Assembly (NCBI GenBank): GCA_009733775.1
Contig: WOGZ01000308.1
Span: 1-39,115 of the forward strand
DNA from: Alectoria sarmentosa
Lineage: Eukaryota > Ascomycota > Lecanoromycetes > Lecanorales > Parmeliaceae
Length of the DNA stretch: 39,115 nucleotides
Direction of reading: 5' to 3'
Shown: piece by piece, positions 1-12,324 of the stretch
How positions within the stretch are numbered: position 1 is the first letter of the stretch
Layout: each line of letters opens with the position of its first letter
Made by a program: the position numbers and the translations under genes
The notes under the pieces: generated by a model
Seen by the model: the letters and a program-made list of their open reading frames with translations, nothing else
The model's database searches: none
Told to the model about the DNA's origin: nothing

Positions 1-120
1 TTTAAAATTAATATTTTCGATATTTATTTTTCGATATTTATATTTTAAAATCGATATTTTCGATATTTATTTTTCGATATTTAAGTTTTTATATCGATAG
101 ATAATAATTTATAAGTCTTT

Positions 121-330
121 TATATCTTTTTTTTTCGATATAATCGTTTTTATATATTTATTAATTATATATTAATCGATTTTTAATGTGCATTTAATAA
201 TTTAAAAATAAAATTTTCAAAAAATCGTTTTTTTGCAAAAAGTGAAATTTTTTATATAAAACATCGTGACGAATATGTTTAAAAGAATATAATCGTTTTT
301 AAATTTCGATATTTTCATTTTTATTATTCG
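121..330 (+). repeat. Inverted repeat, left arm (partner at 36,455-36,650)
   Basis: The reverse complement of this stretch aligns with 36,455-36,650 over about 180 bp. The best core is a 21-bp identical block lying at about 260-280 here and at 36,495-36,515 in the partner. Most mismatches are transitions, as expected of RIP-mutated copies. The partner lies beyond the 3' side of a minus-strand Copia relic, so this arm may be the 3' end or LTR of a second, plus-strand copy whose coding part lies before the window. That last step is inference. Confidence 0.75.
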
Positions 331-384
331 CGATTAATTTTATTGTTATTATTTATTAAAAAAGAAAAAAGAAAGAGAAAAAGA

Positions 385-945
385 ATTATCGTCGTCGATT
401 TTATTATCGTTATTCGATATTTATTTTATTTATTCGACGCATATTTTATTATCGTTATTCGATATTTATTTTATTTATTCGACGTTTATTTTATTATTAT
501 TATTCAATTTTAATTTTTATAAAAATCGAAATTCGTGTTTTTCGAAAAACATTTATTACGCGCTCGATGATTTCATTATTATTATTTAAAATTTATTTTA
601 TTATTATTATTTTACGTTTAATTTATTATCGTTATTTAAAATTTATTTTATTATTATTATTCGATCTTAATTCTCATAAAAATCGAAATTCGTATTTTAT
701 AAAAATATATTTATTATACGCTCGAAAATTTCATTATTATAATTTAATGTTTATTATACACTTAATAATTTTATTATTATTATTCGATATTTATTTTAAT
801 TATTTAACGCTTATTTTATTATTATTACTCGATTTTAATTTTTATAAAAATTTATAATTTATAATTTTTATAAATATCTTTATTATGCGTTCGATAATCT
901 TATTATTATTATTTAATAATTATTTTATTTATTTAACGCTTAACG
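385..945. repeat. Degenerate tandem array, period about 157-168 bp
   Basis: A block with a Tyr/Asn-rich AT pattern recurs about three times. Landmarks such as TTTTAATTTTTATAAAAA occur near 502, 659 and 827, giving periods of about 157 and 168 bp. Shorter internal units built on TTATTCGATATTTATTTTA recur near 385-490. Copies differ mainly by transitions. An open stretch at 567-857 is a by-product of this low-complexity array and is not a gene. A comparable 160-bp duplication sits near the right end of the window next to the inverted-repeat partner, so both may belong to the same element. Confidence 0.65.
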
Positions 946-3900
946 TTTAAAAGAGAGAAAAATAAAAAAATAAATATAAAAAATATTAATATATATGATT
1001 ATAAAAAAAATGTGATTTTTTTATCTTTATTATTTAATTTTCAACGTTATAAATGTTAAAATTCGTGATTTTATTATATAATTTTATTCGAATAAAAATG
1101 TTAAAATAATTAAAATAATTTTATTTTTCTTATTCAATTATTATTAAATATAAATTTTATAAATTTTATATTTTATATAATATTTTAATTAAATAATTTA
1201 TTATTTATTTTTAATAATATATATAAAAAATAAACAAAATTTAATTGATTAACGTTTATTTAAATTCGTTTCGTCTTTATTTATTTTAAATATCATAAAT
1301 TTTATTTATAAATTTTAATTTATTTTATAATATTAACGTAATTATTATTTAAAAGAATAAACGTGTTAAAAATCATTTTAAATATTAATTAAATACACGC
1401 TTTTATTATTTTTTATCATAATTTTAAAAAAAATTAATCTTTTTTCGAATCGTTTAAAAAATCTTTCAAATTTTTATTATCGTTATTATTCATTTTAATA
1501 ATATATATTCGAATAACTTTTTTATTTAATTAAAAATAATCACGTTTAATATATTTAATTTAATTATAATTATATTATATAAACTTTTTAACATTAATTT
1601 TAATTTTAATTTTAATAAATAAATTCGATATAATAAATTTTAAAAATGTTATAATAATGTGAATTTTCGTAATAACGAATATAATTAAAGTTTTTATTTT
1701 AAATTATCGTTTTAAATGTAAATGTTATAAAAAAAATTCGTATTTAACACATTAAATGTTATTTAATTTTCGTAAATGTATTTAAATAAATATTAATTCG
1801 CTAAAAGTTTTATACACGTTTTAATTCTTTTTAAATTTATATAAATTTTTAATCAAATATATTATATTATATTTTTTTTATTTTTTTTATAATTTAATTA
1901 AATCGAATAAAATCGAGATAAAATTTATAAAAGATATAATATTTTATTAAAATAAATTATATTATTATTTCGTATTACTTTATCGATTTAAATTTTCGTT
2001 AATATTAATTAAATAATTTAACATTTTCGCGTAAAATGTATATAAATTTAAATAATCTTTTAATTATTATTTTATTATTTATTTCGAAATCTTTTCTTTT
2101 AATTTAAAAATAATATATAATAATTTAAATTCGATCGTAAAATATTAATTATAATTAATAATAAATTTATATTTTATTTTAAAAAGTAATCGTCTTATAT
2201 AAAAATTTTATTATTTATAAAAAAAAAAAATTCAAATAATTTAAAAAATTCAATTTTTTTCAAAATTAACTTTTTGAAAATTTTAATATAAAAACCTTTA
2301 TCGATAATGATTATATCGATTTAATTTTATAATATATTATTATTATTATATAATTTCTTATATTAAAATGCGAATTATTTAAATTTATTATATTTAATAC
2401 AAATAATTTTAATTATTTTTCAAATTTCAATAAATTTCTTTTTTGAATATGATTTGAATTTTATTAAATTAACGATATTTTATACGATATTAATATTAAC
2501 AATTTCTTTTTTAAAAATAATTAATAATATGATAATGTTATAATTTTTATTTAAATCAAAAAACTTATTATTATATTAAAATATTTTATATAATTCAATC
2601 GAATTATTTTATAAATAATTAAAAAAAAAAAAAAAATTGAAAAATATTTCGATAAATAAAAATTTTTATCAAAAAGAAATAAAAAATTATTAAAAATTTT
2701 CGATAAAAATAATATTAAAAAATATTATATTAAAGAAAAAATATAAACGTTTTTAATTAAATATATTTAATAATGTTTTATATAATAAAGAATTTTAATT
2801 ATATATTTAAATAATTATATAAAAATATTAATTAATTAATTATTTATTTATTAAAATCTCATAAAAATAATATATTAATTAAATAACGTTTTATTTTCAA
2901 TTTCGCTATTTATGCAAAATGATTTATTATATTATTATAAAAAATTTTATAAAAAAACTTAATAACGCGAAGCGAAGAAAAATGATTTTAAAAGATTATA
3001 AAATTATGATTTATAATTTAATAATAATGTCATAAAAAATCTAAATATCTTTAATAATAATTTTCTAAACGATATAATCGATATTATTTTAATTTTAATT
3101 ATATAATAATAATAATAAAAATTTAATTCGTTAATTATATGAATATTTTTTATTTTTTAAATATTCGTTATTATTAATAAAACGAATCGTTATTTCGATA
3201 TAAATTGTTCGAATTTTAATTATTATAAATAATTTGATTTAAAGATACGATATTATAATATTTTTTATATTTTGATAAAATCTTTATTAACACGTTTTTT
3301 TAAATTTATTAAATAATATAAATGAAATTGTTATAATTCGAAATTAATAATTTTTAAATGATTTTGCGAATTATTATAATTTAAAATTAATTTTATAACT
3401 TAATTTTATATTAACGTGTTAAATTATAATTTATTTTATTATTTTTATATATATATATTTATAGTTAAAATTTCAAAATTAAAATTTTGTTTAAATTACG
3501 TTTTAATATTATTATTAATTTTACGTATAATTTTTAATAAAAATAAATAATTTAATTTAATTATAATATTAAAATTAATATAAAATTATATTATATAAAT
3601 ATATAAAAAAAAAATCATATAAAAAGAAAATATATATATAAAAAAAAATTAAATAAATATAAATATTTTTATTAAAATATGTTAAATTTAATCGAATAAT
3701 GTTAAAAAAAATGTTAAAGAAAAGTTAATTTTATTAAAAATATAAAACACGTTTATAATAATATATATATATTATAAAATCGTTATTTCGAAATTAAATT
3801 ATTATTAATTTATAATATTTAAATTAATTAATTAAAAAATAATATAATAATAATATAATAATAATTTTTTTATAATTTTAAATTTAAATATAATTTAAAT

Positions 3901-4824
3901 AATTTAAAAATATTAAAATAATTTAATTAATAAATATATAAAAAATTAAAATTGAAATTAAATTTATTTATTTATTTAAATTATATATAATAATAAAAAA
4001 ATTGAAAATTGAAAATTGAAAAATTGAAAATATATAAAAATAAAAAATAAAAATATAATCGTATAACGTAATAAATAAATTATATATATATTATAAATAT
4101 TAATATTCGTATATAATCTTTTAATATATATACGTATTCTCTTTTATATATATACGTATCTTTTAAAATTAAATAAAATAAATTAATAAAACGAATATAT
4201 TTTTTAACGTTAATGATCAAAAAAATGATTTAAAATTTAAAATATTCAATTTTTTCGCATAAAGCATTTAATTTCTTCGCATAAAACATTTAATTTTTTT
4301 ATATAAACATTTAATTTTCTTATATAAATATTCAATTTCATTTTATCAAATATTTAATTTTATATTATTAAACATTTAATTTTATATTATTAAATATTTA
4401 ATTTTATATTATCGAATTATTAAAATATGATGATAAAATGCAATATATATAAAAAAAAATTATTCTTTTAAAACTTCTTTAAAATAATTCTTTTATATTA
4501 ATTATAATTTTATTTTTATTTTCGAAGAACGATCTTATAATGAAGAATCTTAAAAATATTTTTTTAAAAAATTTAAATTGATTTATTAAAAATATAAGAC
4601 TTTAAATTGTGTTTTAAAAATATATTTAATTTAAACATTTAAACGCAATGTTCAAATAATTTTTTAAAATAAACGTTATTTAAGATTTTTGCGTAATATT
4701 TTTTTGATTTAAATTTTTTAATATTCATTTAAATCTTTATAAAAATATACGAAATAAAAAATTATATATATATATATAAAAAGTACGTATATATATTCAA
4801 AAATTACGTATAAATATTAATATT
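946..4824. other. AT-rich, RIP-like DNA without recognisable genes
   Basis: Base composition is extremely AT-rich and remaining cytosines are mostly in CpG. I see no reading frame with convincing protein similarity, no RNA gene and no clear repeat boundary. It is most likely old transposon sequence mutated beyond recognition by eye. Short A/T runs and TA tracts are frequent. Confidence 0.6.
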
Positions 4825-5050
4825 TATTATAATTTTAATTTATTGATTTATCTTTTTAATTAATTTTTTTTTAATACGCAATTCGATTAAATTTAACGTA
4901 ATTTAATATTTAATGTTGATAACGCATTAACGTCGAATTTTAACGTTTATATACTTTTTAACATTAATATATATTTATAATATAACATAATTAATATTTC
5001 ATTTAAATTATATATAAATGTTATTTTAATTCAATATACAATTTTTAATA
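4825..5050 (+). repeat. 5' LTR of the Gypsy element
   Basis: Gap-free partner of 11,536-11,761. I count about 22 differences over 226 positions, and all but one are C/T or G/A transitions, in both directions between the copies. This is the pattern of two initially identical LTRs mutated independently by RIP. The preceding ATATT matches the 5 bp after the 3' LTR. Confidence 0.9.
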
Positions 5051-8000
5051 TACTGTTAATTATTTTTTATAATAATAATGATTTATAAATTAATTATTAA
5101 ATCGAATGAATTTTTATATCGCGCTATCGCGCAAAAAAGAATTTTATATAAATATAACATTTATATCGTGTAAAATGAAACATTAATTTAAATATCGCAT
5201 AAAATCAAATACGTAACGCATTATAATTTAAAAAGAAAAAAAAAATATCTCGAAATTAAAATCGAATTTAATATAAATCTTTTATTCGAATTCGTTTTAA
5301 AGAATAATTATTAAAAGTGCATTTTAAAATATATAATTATTATTATAACGCGCGTTATCAAAAATCATAAAAAAAAAAGATTTTTTTTATAATTATAATC
5401 ATAATCAACACATTATACGCGTTAATAAAATTTAAAAAAATAAAAATTATAATGAAAAAAAACGTTATTATTAAAAAAAATTTATAAAAAAAAAATTCGT
5501 TAACATTTTTTCATTTCGCTCGATTTGAATTTATATTAAATATTATAATTATTATTATATAATAATTAATTTAAATTATTTAATTTAATAACGATAATAA
5601 ATTAAATTTTAATAATTTAAACGTAAAAGAAAATAATCGACATAAAAAATTATATTAAATTAAAAACGAAAAATAAGTTGAATCAAAATTTATAAAAAAA
5701 TATATATTATCGAATTTAATAATTTATAAAACGAATTTTTTTTTTATAAAAATAAAAAATAACGTTGAAAAAAAATACGAATCGATTTTTATAAAAATTT
5801 AAAATATATAAATATTTATCAAAAATGCAATTTTTCATTTTGAAAAATAATATAATATAATTAAAAGTTTTATTATTAATATAATTATATTAAAAATAAA
5901 ATCAAAAATTATATTAAACGTTTATTAAAAGTAAAAAACGAATAATGTCATTTTTTTAATAATTAAATTTTTTTTTTTTTGATTATTTAAAATAATGAAA
6001 AACGATTATGAAATTTTAAAATTTTTATAAAAAAGAATTTTTTTTTGATTATTTAAAATAATAAAAAACGATTATAAGATTTTAAAAATATTTATCATAA
6101 TTAAAATGAGAAATTTAAAAAAAAAAAAAAAAAAAAATTTAATATAAAAAATTAAAAATTAAAATTTCAATTTCGCGTTATAAACGAAATAAATTTTTTT
6201 AATTTCGATTTTAATTTTAATAATTTAAATTATAAAGGTTTTTTTCGTCGTTTTTTTTTTTTAAAATTATTATATTATAATATCGTTAAACGAAAATCAT
6301 TATAATTAATAATTCATTTTTATTATTAAAAAGATTTTTATTATAAATAATAAATCGAATAATAAATACGCGAATATAAATAATTTTAATAATAATAACG
6401 ATAATAAAAAATTATAAAATTTATAAAAAATATATTTTAAATTTAAATTTATATAAAATTTTAAACTTTTTAAAATAAAAATATCGAAAAATTTTTATAT
6501 TCGAAATTATTATAAAAATATAATTTATAATATAATCAAAAATAAAACAAATTTAAAAAAAATTGAATATTATTTATTTACGAATAATATAATATAAAAT
6601 TTTAAATAAATATTTAAAAGTTTTAATAATAAAAAAAGTAAACGTTAAATTTTAAAATTTAAAATTTATTATAAAAGTTAAAAACGTTAAAAAAACTTTT
6701 AACGTCGTTTATATTCGATTTATTATTATTATTATATTATTTAATATATTTAAATAAAAAAAATCGATTATTTAAAAAAATTAATTATAAATTATTTAAA
6801 ATATCATATTTTCGATTATTTAAATTCGATATTATATTATAAATTTATTATTCGATTATAATAAATCGATTTAAATATAAGATTTATTAATAAATAATTA
6901 TTTAAAGACATTTAAAACGTAAAAACGAAAAAAATTAAAAAAATTGAATCTTTTAATATTAAAATAAAACGTAATAAAAACAATAATAAATAAGAAAATT
7001 ACTTTAATAATAATATCATTATCGAAAAAAATAAACGATATTAACATTTTTAATATATCGCGAATAAATTCAAAAAAGAAAATCGATATTTTAAATGTTT
7101 ATAATTTGAATATTTATTAAATAAAATTAACGCTTTATATAAAAATAAGTTATAATTAAATAAAAAACAAATTATTATTATATTAATAAAAATTGAATTA
7201 AAAATTAAAGCAAATGCGTTTTTAATTTATAAATAATAATAATCGAAAAATTAATTCTTTTTAACGAAATTATTATCAAAAAAACATTAAAATAAATGTG
7301 TATAAAAATTGAAAAATTGAAAAAATTAAATGTTAAATTAATTATCATAATTTTATTTTCATGCGACGTTGAATTATAAAAAAAAAAAAAAATTGAATTT
7401 TGAAATTAAAGTTTTCAATGAATAAAAAATAACGAAAATTTAATATTTAATAAATATAAATTATTAATAAAGAATTTCATAAATACGAAATTTGCGAAAT
7501 ATTATAAATTATTATTAATAATTTTAACGAAATCTCTCAAATTACGATTAATTAATAAAATTATAAAAAAAAAAAAATTTATATAATCCGAATTATTTTT
7601 ATTTTCGAAAAACTTTTTAAAAAATTATTTCACTTAATTACACTTTTAATTAAATTTAATATTATATTTAATATATTATAATTAAAATTATATAATTTTC
7701 AAATATTCTTTAAAAAAAGATTATATATTTTCAATTTAAATTATTATATATTAAATTATTTATAATATTATAAATTAATTATAACATATAATGATAATAT
7801 TAAAAAACATCGATTTTTAATAACATTTTAATTAAAAAATATCGCGAAAATCTTAATTTACGTTTTTATAAAAATGATAAAGAAAAAAGAAAATTAAATT
7901 ATTATTATATAATTAAAAGATTTCGAACGTTTCGAAAAAAAGATTATTAATAATAATTTTAAATTAATAATTAATGTAATTATCATTAACTTTAAAAATT

Positions 8001-8200
8001 ATAAAAAGTTTTTTCAAAAAATAAAAAAAATGTTTATTTTTCGAAAAAAATTTAAATAAAAGTTTTTTATAATATATTATTTATAAATCGATATTTAAAA
8101 TTCGATAAAGACGAACAAATTATTTTTATAAAGATTAATTAATTACATTATTAAATTATAAAAAAAAACAATTTTTTTAATTAAAAGAGTTTATAATATA
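5051..8200 (+). pseudogene. Gypsy element gag/protease region, not readable by eye
   Basis: This stretch lies between the 5' LTR and the first recognisable reverse transcriptase residues, so by element architecture it should hold the primer-binding site, gag and protease. I could not read a zinc knuckle or protease motif. One local feature is a 66-bp-period duplication (GATTATTTAAAATAAT at 5,981 and 6,047). Long A/T homopolymers are common. Confidence 0.4.
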
Positions 8201-8760
8201 TTATGAGAAAAAACGACGATAATTAAAAAATACGTAAATAAAATATTTAATAAAAAATATATTAAATTAAACACATTTTTTTATATTATATTAATATTTA
8301 TCATTAAAAAATTAAATGAAAAATTGCGTATTTACATCGATTATCGAATTTTTAATTTTTTAATCATCAAAAATCGCAATGTGTTTTCGTTAATAAAAAA
8401 AATCTTAATTAAATTATGCGTAATAAAGATTTTTAATAAATTCGACATCATTATAATTTTCAATAAAATTTATATAAAAAAAATGAAAAAAAAACTATTT
8501 TTTTTATATAATATAATTTATTCGAATATATAATAATGTCGTTCGAACTTTATAATGCATTTAACACATTTTAAGTTTTTATTAATAAAATTTTACGAAA
8601 ATATTTAAACGATTTTTATTCGATATATTTAAATAATATTTTAATATATAATAATAATAAAAAAAAACATATTGAATATATAAAAAAGAATTTTGAAAAA
8701 TTTAAACACGCAAGTTTATATTTCGATATTAATAAATATTAATTTCATATTAAAAAAATA
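8201..8760 (+). pseudogene. Ty3/Gypsy reverse transcriptase relic
   Basis: One plus-strand frame reads KLRIYIDYRIFN then IKNRNVFSLIKKIL, AKIF-like VIKIFNKFDII and FNKIYIKK, matching the family order of DYRxLN, TIKNRYPLPLI, AKxFTKLDL and YxxIRI. After a frame change near 8,533 the next frame reads MSFELYNAFNTF (family: MPFGLxNAPxTF) and YLNNILIY, where the catalytic motif is YLDDILIY. Both Asp codons have become Asn by G-to-A change. It then reads HIEYIKKNFEKF and LYFDINKYxFH. Upstream residues TFFYIILIFIIKKLNEKLR fit the usual SPxAxPVLFVKKxxGxLR region. It is inactive because of stops, the frameshift and the lost catalytic Asp residues. Confidence 0.88.
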
Positions 8761-8899
8761 AAATATTTAAAGTTAATTATCATTATAAAAAAAATTGAAA
8801 ATAAATTCGAAAAAAATAAAAATTATCATTAATTAAAAAACGTTTAAATGCGTTAAAGATATATAAACTTTTTTAAAATTTATCAACTTTTATAAAAAA

Positions 8900-9540
8900 T
8901 TCATATATGAATATTTTAAAATAATCGCGTTATTATCAAATTTAATAAAAAAAAATCAAAATTTTTTTAACTTTTTTTAAATAATACATAATTTTAAATA
9001 ACGCGTATTTAATAATTTCAAAAAAACGTTTATCAACGCACTAATTTTAACACATTTCGATTTTAATAAAAAAATTTGATTTAAAATTAATACATTTAAT
9101 TATATAATAATAATTTTAATCTTTTTAAAAAAAACGAAGAATTATATTCGACTATTCTTTTTTCAAAAAAAAAATTTTAAAAATATAATTATGAAATTTA
9201 TAATAAAGAATTATTAATTATTATACGAATTTTTAAAAAATAACGTTTTAAATTAATTAACATTTCGATAAAGAATTTAATAAAAATTCTTATTAATTAT
9301 AAAAATTTAAAAAATTTTATAATTATTAAACAATTAAATCGTTATTAAATTAAATAAATTAAATTTTTTTTTTGAATTTAATTTTAAGATTTTATATAAA
9401 TCGAGCATATAAAAAACGAAATTCGATAATCTCATTTAAAAAATAAACGATTTATTAAAAAATGATAATAATAATTATTATAAATATCAACATCAAATAA
9501 TGTTAAAGCGAGAAAATTTAAACGAAAAAATCAAATAAAT
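8900..9540 (+). pseudogene. Gypsy RNase H region relic
   Basis: Downstream of the RT relic, fragments in the expected order can be read on the plus strand: ALILTHFDFNKKI (family: PVLxHFDPxxxI), a YEIYDKELLAIV-type segment reduced to fragments, KNLKNFIIIKQLNRYQIRW (family: TDHKNLxYFxTTKxLxxRQARW), and FNFKILYR followed by a KTKFDNLIRK stretch (family: FxIxYRPGxxNxxADALSRR). Frame changes and stops separate them. The order is diagnostic of the RT-RNase H junction of Ty3/Gypsy elements. Confidence 0.75.
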
Positions 9541-9899
9541 AATAAATCTTATTTTCATGTTATTAAACGAATAAAAAATCTTAATTTCGAAATTTATATT
9601 AATGATATATAATCTTTATAAAATAAATATCGATAATAAAAAATTATTAAAAAAATCGTTATTTGATATCTCGAAATTTATTAAAAAAATTTTAAAAAAA
9701 TCAATAATTTTTATTATAATATTTAATTTATTAATTATGATAAAAAAAAATGAGAAAAATAATGTTATATAATGCATTATAACGATTAAAATCGCTAATT
9801 AATTTAAAATTTCACAAAATTTAATAAAAGAGAGAATAAAATTAAAATTGAACAATTATAAAATTTATAATTAAATGTTTTATATTAATTTTCGATTAT

Positions 9900-10600
9900 A
9901 CGTTTCAAATTATTTTAAATTCAAAATTAAAATCATTAAATATATTTATAAGTTTTCATTAAACGAATATATAAAAAGATTATCGATTTATAATAAAGTG
10001 AATTATTATTATTATTAATTAAAAATAATTAATATAATAATTCGATATATAAAAAGTTATTATATATATAAAAAATCGAAGATTTACAAAAAAAAAAAAA
10101 AACCTTTTAAAATCATTATTTATTTTCGATCGATATTAATAAATCATTTTAATGAATTTCATTATTTCATTATTTATTTATTTTAAATTTAATCGCAAAT
10201 TCGAGCATATAATAATTATCATAAATAAATTATTTAAAAAAAAAAAAAAAAAAATTTAACTTTTTGAAAATCGAGATAATAATATAAATTTTCATCGAAT
10301 AAATTTAATAAAAGAAAAATTATTCGATCATTATCATATCGAATCGCGAAATTTAATTCATCATTTATTTTTAAAAAAAAAGTTATTAACGCATTAATAT
10401 TAAATTAAAATCTTTTTCAACATTTCATTTTAAAATAAATAATTAGATAAAAAGCGTTAATGCATTATTGAAATAATATTTACGTATTTACGTTAATTAT
10501 AATTAAAATAATTAAATCGATTTTTTATTAATCGTTAAATTTGAAATTAATTCGAATAAAAATGTTTTTATAAAAATTATTTTATTTTTAATTATTAAAA
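9900..10600 (+). pseudogene. Gypsy integrase core relic
   Basis: A fragment SIIIISNREI, a stop, then FIIYF at about 10,328-10,380 matches the integrase core signature IVSDRGxQFxSxFW, with the Asp changed to Asn and the Gln codon changed to a stop. Upstream, KPFKI and FEHIIIIINKL resemble the first part of the integrase core (family: KPLxIP and VVDRLxK). The rest is too degraded to read. Any chromodomain or C-terminal tail (10,600-11,520) could not be recognised. Confidence 0.6.
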
Positions 10601-10902
10601 AATATATATTAAAAAACGATTTTAAATTATCGACGTTATAAAACATTAATTTCATTTAAAAATTTAAAAGAGAAATAATTATTATTAACAAATTTATCAA
10701 AAAAATGAATAATTTATAATTATTTTTTAAAAAAGAATTTAAATAATTGTAAACATTAATGATAAAATAAATAAATCGTTATTAATTGTTAATATCTCAA
10801 TTTAAAAAAAGAAATATAATAATGTTAAATGTCAAAAACATTAAAATAAATCGATTAAACAAATCGTTAAATTATAAAAATATGATTTTTTTCAAAATAA
10901 TC

Positions 10903-10970
10903 AAAATTATTAATAACATAATATATAAATTAAAATTATTAATAACATAATATATAAATTAAAATTATTA
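10903..10970. repeat. 29-bp tandem duplication inside the Gypsy element
   Basis: Two perfect 29-bp units (10,903-10,931 and 10,932-10,960) plus a partial third. Identical copies in a heavily mutated element suggest replication slippage after mutation. Confidence 0.85.
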
Positions 10971-11535
10971 AAAAAAATAAACATCTTTTTTATTTTTCAT
11001 TTTTTATTATTATATTTAAATAATAATGATTCATTATTAAATTAAATAAAATCGTTATTTTTTTTATAAACATTAATAATAAAAAAACGATTTATTTTAT
11101 AAATAAAATTATTAATTTTTAAATCAATAAGCGAAAAAAGAATTCGATTATAAAAAAAAAAAAAATTTAATAAATAAATTCAAATGAATCGAATATATCG
11201 ATGATTTTAAATAATATTTATACATTTATATAATTAATTATTTAAATTTAATAACGAATTTTCATTATTTTAATTTAAATAAATCAAAATTACATTCGTT
11301 TTTTCAAACATTTAAAAATTGAAAATTGAAAATTATTATATTAATAAATGATTTTCGTGTGCTCATTTAAAAGAATTAAATTAAAATTAATAAATTGAAT
11401 TTTCATAATTAAAAAGATAATCTTAATTTTATATAAAATATTATTAATTTATATAACATTAACGAACTTTCAAAATATAAACAGTTTTTTTTTTATTTTA
11501 TTATAAAAATATGTCGAATTTGAGAAGAAAAATAA

Positions 11536-11761
11536 TGTTATAATTTTAATTTATCAATTTATTTTTTTAATTAACCTTTTTTTAATACGCAATTCGATTA
11601 AATTTAATGCGATTTAAGATTTAACGTCGATAACGCATTAACGTCAAATTTTAACGTTTATATATTTTTTAACATTAATATATATTTATAACATAATATA
11701 ATTAATATTTTATTTAAATTATATACAAATGCTATTTTAATTTAATGTGCAATTTTTAATA
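11536..11761 (+). repeat. 3' LTR of the Gypsy element
   Basis: Same length as and gap-free alignment with 4,825-5,050. Preceded by a polypurine tract and followed by the target-site duplication ATATT. It retains the TG start that the 5' copy has lost. Confidence 0.9.
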
Positions 11762-11766
11762 ATATT

Positions 11767-12289
11767 TTATATTATTTAATAAAAAAATCTTTTAAATATT
11801 ATAAAACAAAAAAATTAATTTATTAAAAAAGATATAAATTTATAAATATTTAATACGCAATTATACAAATTTTCGATAATAATTTAACGCGAAATTATAA
11901 AATATTATTTAATTTTTAATTATAAAAATTCAATTTATTTTTTTTAAAATATATTTAAATTAATTTATACGAACTATTTATATAAATTGTTTATATAAAA
12001 ATTAATAAATTATTTATTTAAAATTATACGATTTTATTATAATCTCTTTTTAATTTATATAAAAAGTAAATATTTTATATAATTTAATAAAATTTTATTA
12101 AATTTTTTATTAATTTATATATAATTATATATAATTTTATATAAAAAAATCATTATTTCGTTATTAATAAACATAAATTTATATAAATTTAATATATATA
12201 TTATTTTTATTTTTATTTATATATATATATATATATTTAAACATTATTATTATTATTATTAATATCGAAATAATGAAAACAAAAAATGA

Positions 12290-12324
<35 letters not shown>

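Larger units (their letters stand above)
4825..11761 (+). mobile_element. Complete but RIP-inactivated Ty3/Gypsy LTR retrotransposon
   Basis: Two direct repeats of exactly 226 bp (4,825-5,050 and 11,536-11,761) align without a gap and flank 6.5 kb of internal sequence. The 3' copy starts TGTTATAATTTT; the 5' copy starts TATTATAATTTT, a G-to-A change. Both end TTTTTAATA, where the canonical end would be CA. The same 5 bp, ATATT, lies immediately outside each end (4,820-4,824 and 11,762-11,766) as a target-site duplication. A purine run GAGAAGAAAAATAA (11,522-11,535) abuts the 3' LTR as a polypurine tract. Between the LTRs, the plus strand encodes remnants in the order reverse transcriptase, RNase H, integrase, which is the Ty3/Gypsy order. 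Stops and a frameshift make it non-functional. Confidence 0.9.

Noticed and set aside
567..857. 96-residue plus-strand open frame
   Set aside because: Leu/Ile/Tyr/Phe-rich translation of the degenerate tandem array; openness follows from repeat period and composition, not from coding.
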